Positions 29,323-37,861 of a stretch of DNA of 64,000 bases are shown here, one piece after another. The notes below the pieces were generated by a model. The model was not told the origin of the DNA and did not search any database. It worked only from the letters and a program-made list of their open reading frames with translations. The stretch comes from Celerinatantimonas sp046054195. Its GTDB lineage: Bacteria > Pseudomonadota > Gammaproteobacteria > Enterobacterales > Celerinatantimonadaceae. The translations under genes were made by a program, and so were the position numbers. The DNA is taken from assembly GCF_046054195.1 (NCBI RefSeq), contig NZ_JBEQCS010000002.1, forward strand, positions 372,001-436,000, given 5' to 3'. Numbering within the stretch: the stretch's first letter is position 1; every line of letters begins with the position of its first letter.

Positions 29323-30678
29323 TTAAACCGCTGCTGGGTGAGTACCATGACCGTGGTGAGCATCATCTTTTTGCTGTGCTTTTTTCTCAGCCATTTTTTG
29401 CTGTTCTTGTTTGAGTAGCTGTTTTTCGTATGCTTTTAAAAATGGCCAGTACATCAACGCAGCTGAACACATACAGAACAAACACATAAATATTGGCGAA
29501 ATAGCCCAGTTTGCAGCCCATGAGGCACCGATTGGCCCAGGAGTCGTCCAAGCGGTTAGAGAAACCACTCGAGGGAGGAAACCTAAAGCAGTAACGGTGT
29601 ATGCGATCACCGCATTAATCATTGGAATAAAGATAAAAGGTAGGAAGAAGATAGGGTTCATTATCACTGGCGCACCAAACAAAATAGGCTCGTTAATGTT
29701 AAATAGCCCCGGAATAACCCCCAGCTTACCGATAGTGCGCAAGTGCGCTTCTTTACTTCGTATCAATAAAAAGGCAAGTGGCAATGTTGAACCAACGCCT
29801 CCAATAAGCAGGTAATGGTCCCAAAATCCTTGGGTATAGATATGCGGAATTGCTTGGCCTGCCGCCAACGCAACCTGGTTTGCAGACAAATTAGCCATCC
29901 AGAATGGGTTCATAATACCTGTCACAATTAATGCCCCGTGCACCCCACAGAACCATAAAATCTGACAGATAAAGACCGACAAGAGTATTGCAGGCAAACT
30001 ATCCGATGCTGAAACCAAGGGTTTTAACGCAGACATAATCGCTTCAGGCAAAATCATTCCGGTAAAATGCTGTAACAGTAAATTCAGCGGATATAAGGTA
30101 AAAATAATCGCCAGCACTGGGATTAAAATTTCAAATGAGCGGGCAACTCCGGCAGGAACTTGTTCTGGCAGACGAATCGTTACATTATGGCGTTTTAAAA
30201 AGCCGTAAACCTCGGTTGCGTATATCGCCACAATCAGTGCCGTAAAAATGCCTTCGCCAGCAAAGTATTGCGTTGAAATCTGCCCATCTTTAAACGGTGC
30301 TGCCACCAGTAAAAATGACATCAGCGATAATAGACCTGTGGTTATCGGGTCCAACTTATAGTGGCGAGCTAAACTTGATGCCACCCCCACCGATATAAAT
30401 AGCGTCATCACCCCCATACTCAGGTGATAAGGCAACATCAACATCTCCCGATGCGCCGCCGAAAAATCGAGCCAAGCTCTGGCAAAGCCCCAGGTTGTAT
30501 CTTTGGAAAATGGCGGAAAAATAAACACCAGCATAAAAGAACCAACAATCATGAACGGCAAAGCGGCAATAAAGCCGTCACGAATCGAGGTAATATATTT
30601 TTGTTGGCCAATTCTTCCGGCAACAGGCGTGAGCTTTTGCTCAATCGTTGTTGACATTTTTTCAAGTAGATTGCTCAT
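29323..30678 (-). CDS. PTS cellobiose-type IIC permease
   Basis: This is a 451-residue membrane component with about ten hydrophobic segments and the conserved motifs WFCGVHGALIVTGIMNPFW and GLFNINEPILFGAPVIMNP of the lactose/cellobiose IIC family. The C-terminus is a charged cytoplasmic tail rich in Lys, Gln and His. It lies 16 bases after the IIB gene and 14 before the GH1 gene. Confidence 0.94.
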   Translation of the reverse strand: MSNLLEKMSTTIEQKLTPVAGRIGQQKYITSIRDGFIAALPFMIVGSFMLVFIFPPFSKDTTWGFARAWLDFSAAHREMLMLPYHLSMGVMTLFISVGVASSLARHYKLDPITTGLLSLMSFLLVAAPFKDGQISTQYFAGEGIFTALIVAIYATEVYGFLKRHNVTIRLPEQVPAGVARSFEILIPVLAIIFTLYPLNLLLQHFTGMILPEAIMSALKPLVSASDSLPAILLSVFICQILWFCGVHGALIVTGIMNPFWMANLSANQVALAAGQAIPHIYTQGFWDHYLLIGGVGSTLPLAFLLIRSKEAHLRTIGKLGVIPGLFNINEPILFGAPVIMNPIFFLPFIFIPMINAVIAYTVTALGFLPRVVSLTAWTTPGPIGASWAANWAISPIFMCLFCMCSAALMYWPFLKAYEKQLLKQEQQKMAEKKAQQKDDAHHGHGTHPAAV

Positions 30679-30694
30679 GGCTGTCTCCTTGCAA

Positions 30695-31009
30695 TCAAGC
30701 GACGGTTTCGATTAGTTCAAGGGCCTGAGCGAGCACATGTTCCCCGTTTTGCATGCCGTAATCACTCATACCGATAACAGCAACCGGAACATCATAAGGT
30801 TGCGCTCTTTGGGTTAAATCATCATTGAGATATTTCACCTGCGGACCTAACAAAACCACCTGATATTGACCCACCTGTTCATCAAACTCACTTACGCTAA
30901 ACGCATCAATTTGCGCATCAATCTCTTGTTCTTGAGCAGCTTGGCGCATTTTATTGACCAATAAGCTGGTCGACATACCAGCCGAGCAGCACAACATAAT
31001 CTGATACAT
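30695..31009 (-). CDS. PTS cellobiose-type IIB component
   Basis: This is a 104-residue phosphocarrier that accepts phosphate on Cys (LCCSAGMSTSLLV, Cys about 8) and transfers it to the sugar carried by IIC. It is the first gene of the minus-strand PTS operon. The operator and CRP-like site lie just upstream. Confidence 0.93.
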   Translation of the reverse strand: MYQIMLCCSAGMSTSLLVNKMRQAAQEQEIDAQIDAFSVSEFDEQVGQYQVVLLGPQVKYLNDDLTQRAQPYDVPVAVIGMSDYGMQNGEHVLAQALELIETVA

Positions 31010-31062
31010 AACCTTCTCCCGAATTAGAATCTCACAATCAAAATAGAACTTAAGGAAACATT

Positions 31063-31078
31063 TGGAAACCGGTTTCCA
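31063..31078. promoter_or_regulatory. LacI-family operator
   Basis: A perfect 16-bp palindrome TGGAAACCGGTTTCCA with the CG centre typical of LacI/GalR/AscG operators. It lies 53 bases upstream of the IIB start and about 160 bases upstream of the divergent second IIC gene, so one repressor could control both. Confidence 0.85.
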
Positions 31079-31095
31079 TTAATTTTCCTTGGTTA

Positions 31096-31111
31096 TGTGT
31101 ATCGGATCACG
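31096..31111. promoter_or_regulatory. Likely CRP-binding site
   Basis: TGTGT-ATCGGA-TCACG matches the CRP consensus TGTGA-N6-TCACA at 8 of 10 positions. It sits between the divergent PTS genes beside the LacI-type operator, as expected for catabolite-controlled sugar genes. Confidence 0.55.
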
Positions 31112-31239
31112 AGATCCAATTAATGAGTAAATATAAATGTGATGGTTGACGAATAAATCACTTAGGTCACAGCATATCGGCTCCACAACCGTTACTATGG
31201 GCCGGGTAAAATGACAAACTTCTCAATGGTGAATTAGAC

Positions 31240-32571
31240 GTGATCAATGAAGCCTGGCTACGATTGTTTGCCAATGCGGTTGAAGAATATATTGCACCGA
31301 TTGCCAAAGTGCTATCGCAGAGCAACCACATCACCGCAATGCGAGATAGCTTTCAGTTATCGATGCCTTTTATTATTGTGGGCAGCCTATTTATTCCTTT
31401 TTTATACCCCCCGGTCACCGCTAACTCGACAGATGGTTGGATGCAAATTTGGTATCAGTTTTCCCAAAATTACCGTCCGTTATTACTTCCGCCATATCAA
31501 ATAACATTTGGAGTGATTAGCCTAACCATTGCATTCGGTGCTTCAGCCAGCTTAGCCAAGCAATATCAGATGCCACAACGATTATGTGGGCTCACCAGCT
31601 GCATGGCTTTTTTACTGCTAATTGGGCTTTTTAACCACAGCTCGCAAGCCTATCAATACTTGGGCTCAACCGGGATGTTTACCGCACTATTTGCCAGCTT
31701 TTATAGTGTCGAAATGATTCGTCTGTGCCAACGCTTAGGCTGGATTATCCAACTTCCCGAAGAGGTGCCACAAATTACCCAACGTGGTTTTGCGCTGATC
31801 ATCCCACTGTTGCTGATTATGGTTTCACTGACCATCTTCAATGAACTGATCTTTCAATATACCGGTGCTATTTTCCCAAAACTGGTTGAGCAAGTTTTTC
31901 AGCCATTGGTGATTGCCTCTGATTCGCTTCCGGCCATTATTATTTCGTTGATGGTTTGTAGTTTATTATGGTTTATTGGCATTCACGGAGCCCTTTTGGT
32001 GACAGGGATTATGAATCCATTTTGGATGACAAATCTATCGACCAACCAATTAGCGTTAGCCGCTGGGCAAGTTCCGCCGCATATTTTTCTCCAAGCGTTT
32101 TGGGATTATTATTTGCTCATTGGCGGAGTTGGTTCAACACTGCCGCTGGTATTTATGGCCCTGCGCAGTCGCTCTCGTCAGCTTCGCTCAGTTGGAAAAG
32201 TTGGGGTAATTCCCTCTTTATTTAATATTAATGAGCCCATTCTGTTCGGATTTCCCATCATTATGAACCCGCTATTTTTCCTTCCTTTTTTGTTTGTGCC
32301 TGTGATCAACGCATGCATTGCATGGTATCTCACTCAGATTGGCTGGTTAAGCCGCTTTGTTGCCATGCTTCCATGGTCAACTCCTGGGCCAATCGGAGCG
32401 GCATGGGCCGCTAACGGCAGCTTAAATAATGCCTGTATGAGCCTGTTAGCAATCGTTCTATCTTGGTTAATTTATCGCCCTTTTTTTAAAGTGCACGAAA
32501 AACTATTGCTTGAACAAGAGAGCAACAGAAGTCTCTCGCAAAATCAGTCGGAAAATACCCAGCATCTCTAA
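31240..32571 (+). CDS. Second PTS cellobiose-type IIC permease (orphan)
   Basis: This is a 443-residue membrane permease paralogous to the 29323-30678 gene; both share the WF.G.HGALLVTGIMNPFWM and SLFNINEPILFG motifs and similar length. It begins with GTG (31240), supported by GGTGA upstream. It is transcribed divergently from the IIB-IIC-GH1-IIA operon and has no IIA or IIB of its own. It may borrow the neighbouring IIB and IIA and broaden substrate range. It may instead act as a facilitator or sensor, which is inference. Confidence 0.88.
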   Translation: MINEAWLRLFANAVEEYIAPIAKVLSQSNHITAMRDSFQLSMPFIIVGSLFIPFLYPPVTANSTDGWMQIWYQFSQNYRPLLLPPYQITFGVISLTIAFGASASLAKQYQMPQRLCGLTSCMAFLLLIGLFNHSSQAYQYLGSTGMFTALFASFYSVEMIRLCQRLGWIIQLPEEVPQITQRGFALIIPLLLIMVSLTIFNELIFQYTGAIFPKLVEQVFQPLVIASDSLPAIIISLMVCSLLWFIGIHGALLVTGIMNPFWMTNLSTNQLALAAGQVPPHIFLQAFWDYYLLIGGVGSTLPLVFMALRSRSRQLRSVGKVGVIPSLFNINEPILFGFPIIMNPLFFLPFLFVPVINACIAWYLTQIGWLSRFVAMLPWSTPGPIGAAWAANGSLNNACMSLLAIVLSWLIYRPFFKVHEKLLLEQESNRSLSQNQSENTQHL

Positions 32572-32965
32572 AGAAAAATATTATCTATAAATTTCATATT
32601 GTTATAAACAAAACCTGCGAAATTTTACTTGAAACAACAGCGGTTTATAAATTCAATCCACCATTACTACTTTTTCAGTAATATTTAAATAAATGTTTAA
32701 ATATCGCGACCCAGATCAAAGACTTTGTTCTCAATAAAATCTACTTTCATAAACAATTAACCAACATGTTATTAACTTTTGCAGTGCAATCGAGTGTTCA
32801 TCGCCTCACAAAGCTGATTTTCCTTGCCTTGTATTAAAACACCGAAAATCGGTTATCTGAGCAATTGAAGAGCATTACTGATTAAAATGTTAACAATAAG
32901 TTCTTAACACGTTAAGCCCAGGCGAGTAGTCGCTCGCATTTATTCATGAAGTGAAGGAGAACAGC
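32572..32965. other. Gene-free region before the aldehyde dehydrogenase
   Basis: No coding frame is supported in these 394 bases. The sequence is AT-rich and contains the short element TTAAC several times, on both sides of 32760 and again at 32889-32914. Repeats of this kind could be regulator half-sites. A small inverted repeat ACCGA / TCGGT lies at 32841-32853. No clear terminator follows the upstream PTS gene. Confidence 0.4.
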
Positions 32966-34357
32966 ATGGCTTACGCAACAACCAATCCTTATACAGCAGA
33001 AGTCGTTAAAACTTTTGCTGATGCAACCGATGAACAAGTTCAACACGCTTTAGAAACAGGCCATAGTGCATTTTTAGCTTGGAAAGAAACCCCCTTTGCC
33101 ACTCGCGGGGAAATTCTGCAAAAAGCAGCCGACCTATTGCGCAAAAATTGCGATCAATACGCACAATTACTCACTCTAGAAATGGGTAAATTACTGAGCG
33201 AAGCGAAAGGTGAAGTTGAACTTTCTGCCCAAATTATCGAATATTATGTGCACAATGCAGAGCGTCTTTTAGCGCCACGCAATCTTGAAGTTGCTGACCC
33301 ATCTGAAGGCAAAGCGATGATTGTAAATGATCCATTAGGGATCATTCTGGCCATTGAACCTTGGAACTTCCCATTTTATCAAATCGCTCGTATTTTGGCT
33401 CCACAGCTCTCAGCTGGGAACGTCGTTATCTTAAAACACGCATCGAACGTTCCTCAATGTGCAGCTGCCTTTGAACAACTCATGCGTGATGCCGGTCTTC
33501 CTGATGGTTGTTTTACCAATCTATACGCAACCCGCAGTCAAATTGAAATGATCCTTAACAGTAAATATGTACAAGGGGTTGCATTAACAGGTTCTGAAGC
33601 AGCAGGGGCTCAAGTTGCAGCAACTGCAGCCAAAGCACTTAAAAAATCGACGATGGAATTAGGTGGTGCCGATGCTTTTGTTGTTTTAAAAGATGCAGAT
33701 TTAGCGAAAACAGTGAAATGGGCAGTCTTTGGCCGACATTGGAATGGCGGTCAAGTTTGTGTTTCTTCAAAACGAATGATCGTTGTTGCTGATGTCTACG
33801 ATGAATTCTTACGCCAGTATCAACAAGGTGTCAGTGAACTTAAAGCTGGCGACCCAATGGATAGCGCGACCACTTTGGCACCACTGTCATCGCAAGGTGC
33901 GGCTGATGATGTCAAAGAACAAATCCGTCAAGCTGTTAGCCATGGCGCAACAGCCACCGAAATTGGCCCTGAAGTTCCACAACATGGCGCGTTTGTGCAA
34001 CCCACTATTTTGACGAATGTCACAAGTGATAATCCTGCTTACTACTGGGAATTTTTCGGCCCAGTCTCGATGATCATCAAAGCTAAAGATGAAGCACAAG
34101 CAATTGCCATCGCCAACGATTCACCCTTTGGTTTAGGTGGCAGCGTCTTTACGCAAAATGAAGCGCATGGACTTGAAGTTGCCAAACAGATTTCAACCGG
34201 CATGGTATTTGTAAACCACCCAACCATGGTCAAAGCAGACTTGCCATTTGGTGGTGTCCGTCGCTCCGGATATGGCCGTGAACTACTTGATTTAGGCCTT
34301 AAAGAATTCGTCAATCATAAACTAATTGACGTTGTTGATATTGATGCACCGTTCTAA
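32966..34357 (+). CDS. Aldehyde dehydrogenase, succinate-semialdehyde type
   Basis: This is an NAD(P)-dependent aldehyde dehydrogenase of 463 residues, the size of E. coli Sad (YneI). The general-base Glu is in STMELGGADAF (about 231) and the catalytic Cys in GQVCVSSKR (about 265). The conserved IEPWNFPFYQ cofactor-binding region is also present. I chose the ATG at 32966 because AAGGAGAA precedes it; the frame extends five codons further to a GTG. The substrate is most likely succinate semialdehyde, but related aldehydes are possible. It is a single-gene unit closed by a strong terminator. Confidence 0.85.
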   Translation: MAYATTNPYTAEVVKTFADATDEQVQHALETGHSAFLAWKETPFATRGEILQKAADLLRKNCDQYAQLLTLEMGKLLSEAKGEVELSAQIIEYYVHNAERLLAPRNLEVADPSEGKAMIVNDPLGIILAIEPWNFPFYQIARILAPQLSAGNVVILKHASNVPQCAAAFEQLMRDAGLPDGCFTNLYATRSQIEMILNSKYVQGVALTGSEAAGAQVAATAAKALKKSTMELGGADAFVVLKDADLAKTVKWAVFGRHWNGGQVCVSSKRMIVVADVYDEFLRQYQQGVSELKAGDPMDSATTLAPLSSQGAADDVKEQIRQAVSHGATATEIGPEVPQHGAFVQPTILTNVTSDNPAYYWEFFGPVSMIIKAKDEAQAIAIANDSPFGLGGSVFTQNEAHGLEVAKQISTGMVFVNHPTMVKADLPFGGVRRSGYGRELLDLGLKEFVNHKLIDVVDIDAPF

Positions 34358-34389
34358 GTATTAAGCTCATCAATCTCCATCTCTTTCAT

Positions 34390-34413
34390 AGCGGGCTCAT
34401 AGCCCGCTTTTTT
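34390..34413 (+). terminator. Rho-independent terminator
   Basis: AGCGGGCT-CAT-AGCCCGCT followed by a run of T ends the aldehyde dehydrogenase unit. Confidence 0.92.
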
Positions 34414-34500
34414 ACTGATTAAGGCCTTTAAAGTCAGTTTAAAAATCGCTGATAAGTCGTTGTATAAAGAGCGAATCAGCGTAAAATATCCGCCCATATC

Positions 34501-34590
<90 letters not shown>

Positions 34591-34756
34591 ACTAGAAAAC
34601 TACCACCAATATAAAAATAAATAGGTTTCGATGGTAGATTGATTTCAAACCACTTCAAATACCCATCTTTTTGACGCCCAAATGATACGTTTGCATCACG
34701 TAAATTTTCGCCTACCTTCTAGCTTCAACTTAAATTCAATTTATATATGTCTCGTT
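34591..34756. other. Gap between tRNA-Ser and the gene relic
   Basis: I see no gene in these bases. The sequence after the encoded CCA is AT-rich and holds no recognisable duplicate of the tRNA end. Confidence 0.4.
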
Positions 34757-34960
34757 TTAATTTGGTGTACCGTGATCAACTGTAATATGCATGGTCATAC
34801 CAGTTGACATCACATCATTCTGGCAAGCCATCGTAATATCTAAGGCATCACTCCCAGCCTTCACCGTTTTAGTTCGGGCATTGGCAGCGGCTTCCGCTCT
34901 GCTATTTTGTTGGGAGAGAAAGTAAAAACAGAGACAACCGTCAGCTGTTATCTCGAAGTC
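34757..34960 (-). pseudogene. C-terminal relic of an unidentified gene
   Basis: A minus-strand frame is open from about 34960 to a TAA at 34757. It reads ...SRAEAAANARTKTVKAG and later QNDVMSTGMTMHITVDHG before the stop. It has no start codon or upstream domain and runs into the truncated integrase. The Ala-rich helical segment and the conserved look of the final stretch suggest the tail of a real protein, but I cannot name the family. It could also be a chance open frame. Confidence 0.3.
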
Positions 34961-35848
34961 TATATGGAAAGTTGTCAGCTCAGAGGCTTATCACCATCAA
35001 CGCTGATTGGTTATCGCAAGTGCATCACAGCACTCAAGCCACTGCATGATGTTTACATCAGTGAAGTAACACCTGCTCTGATTAAACGATTTATCACACA
35101 AGCATCATGTAGCCTCAAAACAATGCGCAACATTCTATCTGTTTTACGTTCATCATTGGATGAAGGCATCACAGATGGCATCATCAAAATTAATCCATGT
35201 GTCGGTGTAAATCCTGGTCGATATATTCTCAAAGAGAACAAACTATCAACTCGGGGGCAAAACAAAGATGTGGATCCATTCACACCTGCAGAAGAAAAAG
35301 CAATTATCAAAGCTGCAGAGAGCCATCCCCAATGGCAAAATCTGTTTCGATTTTGGCTGCACAGTGGGTTAAGGACTTCCGAACTTATCGCATTAAAATG
35401 GGATGATGTAGACTGGATCAATCACAAAGTGTCTGTAGTTGAGGCGCTTGTTTCTGGCATCACCAAATCAACAAAAACTCGAGCAGGCAGACGAATGATC
35501 GAGTTAGACAGTGAAGCAATGCATGCCCTCCACCAGCAAAAAGAACACACCTTTTTACATAGTGGCTATATCTTCCATGACCCGCGACTAAAGACGCACT
35601 GGCAAACCAGTGACTCAGTGCGCAAAAAGGCATGGCAACCCACACTCAAAAAAGCAGGCGTTCGCTACCGCCGACCATACAATTGCCGACACACCTTCGC
35701 CTGTCGTCATATCTCATCTGGAGCAAATCTCTGGTGGCTAGCCGAACAAATGGGCCACGCCTCACCAGAAATGCTGTTTAGACATTATGGCAGTTACATG
35801 CGGGAGTATGATCGCTCCGAAAAACAACGCCATAACATCAACAGCTAA
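34907..35848 (+). pseudogene. Tyrosine recombinase/integrase, N-terminally truncated
   Basis: The frame codes for a core-binding domain (TVSCYLEVYM... to about residue 90) and a complete catalytic domain of the phage-integrase family. The catalytic residues are Arg in GLRTSE (about 156), Lys near 187, PYNCRHTFA (Arg 261; Tyr replaces the usual first His, as in many phage integrases), His in MGHAS (284) and Tyr in RHYG (294). The N-terminal arm-binding domain normally found in this integrase type is missing. No good start exists: TTG at 34907 or ATG at 34964 both lack clear ribosome binding sites, and an in-frame TAG lies just upstream. It is probably a remnant of the element that brought in the CRISPR locus. 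Confidence 0.75.
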
Positions 35849-35863
35849 CCAACGCCTTTTATA

Positions 35864-36551
35864 TCACTAAGCTGCCTATGCGGCAGTGAACTCGAGACTG
35901 TTTTTAGAGTGCTTGGTCTATATTTTCTAAGCTGCCTGTGCGGCAGTGAACGAAAATAAAAAATGTGATCTAATGGTTGTTAATTTCTAAGCTGCCTATG
36001 CGGCAGTGAACTTTGCGCTTGACGAGTCAGCGATTAAGGTTCTTTTCTAAGCTGCCTGTGCGGCAGTGAACAATACATGATGAAAAAAGGCATACTGTGT
36101 CGTTTTCTAAGCTGCCTGTGCGGCAGTGAACAAACGGGACCCAATGCTATGACCGTATTGCTATTTCTAAGCTGCCTGTGCGGCAGTGAACGAAGCTGCT
36201 TTCAAATCGGCCCAAAAAGCACATTTCTAAGCTGCCTGTGCGGCAGTGAACGGTGAGTTATACGGCGGTGGCATCCGGTCGATTTTCTAAGCTGCCTGTG
36301 CGGCAGTGAACGATGATTATTATCTGAATCTTCAACTTGCAGATTTCTAAGCTGCCTGTGCGGCAGTGAACTGTACCGATGCGCTGGCTCTGTGCTACGC
36401 ACTTTTCTAAGCTGCCTGTGCGGCAGTGAACCCTCGGCATTGGAAGTCTAAAGAGGGCGCTCATTTCTAAGCTGCCTGTGCGGCAGTGAACTACAGGGAG
36501 GCCACGCCAGAAGAAATCCAACATTTCTAAGCTGCCTGTGCGGCAGTGAAC
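35864..36551 (-). CRISPR. CRISPR array A, type I-F repeats
   Basis: Twelve 28-nt repeats and eleven 32-nt spacers with an exact 60-base period (repeat starts at 35864, 35924 ... 36524). On the minus strand the repeat begins GTTCACTGCCGCACAGG and ends GCTTAGAAA, the type I-F consensus. The hairpin is CTGCCGCACAGGCAG and the crRNA 5' handle after Cas6f cleavage would be CTTAGAAA. The leftmost repeat is degenerate in its last three bases and has CTATG for CTGTG, as does the third. This marks the left side as leader-distal, so transcription runs leftward from the leader at 36552-36681. Confidence 0.98.
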
Positions 36552-36681
36552 AATAAAATTATCACGAAAAAACAAGCTACAGCAGGGTGTTAGCAAAAAA
36601 AGAGCTTTTTTACCTTATTAAAACCACCAATTTGTAACTTATTGTTTTACATATATTTTTTTAAAGAGCAAAAAATAAAGG
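36552..36681 (-). promoter_or_regulatory. CRISPR leader A
   Basis: This 130-base AT-rich leader lies between the cas6f stop and the first repeat of array A. On the minus strand it starts CCTTTATTTTTTGCTCTTTA and contains AAGGTAAAAA and a final ATTTTATT next to the repeat. The same elements in the same order occur in leader B, and the CTTTATTTTTT/CTCTTTA start is characteristic of I-F leaders. Confidence 0.8.
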
Positions 36682-37326
36682 TTAAAACCACGGCACAAAT
36701 GTTCTAGAACTTTCTGAAGTTGAGCTCAATCCATAGCAAGTAAAGGTACCGCTATTTCCGATTTCGATACTAGATTTTTCACATTGAATAAACAGCATGA
36801 ATTTATGATGTGGAGCTCTATCAGAAGAAGTCGATAAACTCTGAACATTAATATACGGTAACTTGCATTCAGTTGAGCTTTTCTCAATAGACGATAAAAG
36901 CTGAGCGCGCATATCACTCTCATCCACAGAGTGTCTTTGTGACAACAAAGTAACTCGTTGATCAAGCTGTTTGATCCGCCGTTGTTGCGATTTTATATTG
37001 AGTCGAGAAAAACAGGCATATTCACTCACATCACCTGGCACAGCTTTAATTGATTTTATATGGACGTAGTCACTTAAACGCTGTAACCACTGTGGGGCAT
37101 TAATATTTGTCAGTAGTTCTTCAGTTTCAGCCAATAAGCGCAATTGATTTCCCAAGGGAAACGCTTTATTACCATACGCGGGAAAAGATAGTCCAACCAA
37201 AGAAGCATTATCGCCGACCTTATGTTCCACCAGCATAATATGGATCTGCTGATAGACTTTCTCCCACACCAATCCGAGAGACATCTCAGGATCTGGCAAC
37301 AAGGTAATATCTTGGTAGTAATTCAT
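36682..37326 (-). CDS. cas6f: Cas6f (Csy4) crRNA endonuclease, complete copy
   Basis: This 214-residue endoribonuclease cuts type I-F pre-crRNA at the base of the repeat hairpin. It starts MNYYQDITLLPDPE, closely matching the Csy4 start MDHYLDI.L.PDPE. The catalytic His aligns without gaps at residue 29 (QQIH29). A basic segment IKSQQRRIKQLDQR stands where the RNA-binding Arg-rich helix lies, and the ending is GTFTCYGLSSTS...FVPWF, the family hallmark. Overall it is diverged and about 27 residues longer than Pseudomonas Csy4 (187). I chose ATG 37326, with AAGGAT upstream, over a longer frame starting at 37350. It follows the 165-aa membrane protein and abuts leader A. Confidence 0.9.
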   Translation of the reverse strand: MNYYQDITLLPDPEMSLGLVWEKVYQQIHIMLVEHKVGDNASLVGLSFPAYGNKAFPLGNQLRLLAETEELLTNINAPQWLQRLSDYVHIKSIKAVPGDVSEYACFSRLNIKSQQRRIKQLDQRVTLLSQRHSVDESDMRAQLLSSIEKSSTECKLPYINVQSLSTSSDRAPHHKFMLFIQCEKSSIEIGNSGTFTCYGLSSTSESSRTFVPWF

Positions 37327-37363
37327 AGTATCCTTATTCCCATTGTTCATTATTGTCGTTCTT

Positions 37364-37861
37364 TCAGCAGCTAGCGGTAAATTTTGTCATTTCATCCTCG
37401 GTGCATTGGAGCACTAATTTTTGATCACCTTTACTCTGTTGAATCACCCGTATTTGTTCAGCAATTTCTTTGAATCTATCAGGATTCATATCAAAATTTC
37501 CTTGGCCTACTGTCATACCGATATATCCCATAACTTCCGACCGAGTAAAGTCTTTCCTACTCATTGGAGGACAGTCTATTGTATCTTTAGGTGATTTAAG
37601 AATGATGGTTATCTGATCATCCGTTGCTATAAGTTCTTTCAATCTATTATCTATAAATAAGTAAATAAGACCCGATGAAAATAAGCTCGTAGATATAGAA
37701 ATTATGACTGTGTTCCAGAATTCACTATTCACATGAACATATAAATGGATGTAATCCCCTTTAGCCAACGACAGTCCCCCTATTGGTAACAGGAAAAAAA
37801 AGATTAATGCTGGCCAAGTTCTTTCAAAGAACTTTTTCATTATTTTCAATAATTTACTCAT
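37364..37861 (-). CDS. Unknown two-helix membrane protein in the cmr operon
   Basis: I do not recognise this 165-residue protein. Two transmembrane helices are visible, at about residues 15-34 (WPALIFFFLLPIGGLSLAKG) and 48-70 (TVIISISTSLFSSGLIYLFI), followed by a soluble domain of about 95 residues. The soluble part contains CPPMSRKDFTRSEVMGYIGM and LVLQCTEDEMTKF, which look like conserved motifs. The start overlaps the cmr6 stop by 8 bases (ATGAGTAA), so it is translationally coupled to the Cmr complex and is surely part of the operon. No CARF domain is apparent, yet a membrane protein beside a Cas10 with intact GGDD is a natural candidate for a signal-activated effector. That role is inference. 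Confidence 0.85.
   Translation of the reverse strand: MSKLLKIMKKFFERTWPALIFFFLLPIGGLSLAKGDYIHLYVHVNSEFWNTVIISISTSLFSSGLIYLFIDNRLKELIATDDQITIILKSPKDTIDCPPMSRKDFTRSEVMGYIGMTVGQGNFDMNPDRFKEIAEQIRVIQQSKGDQKLVLQCTEDEMTKFTASC

Noticed and set aside
37364..37861. The membrane protein as a CorA-type or CARF effector
   Set aside because: It is too short for CorA, has no GMN motif, and no CARF-like Rossmann pattern is visible; it is left as unknown.
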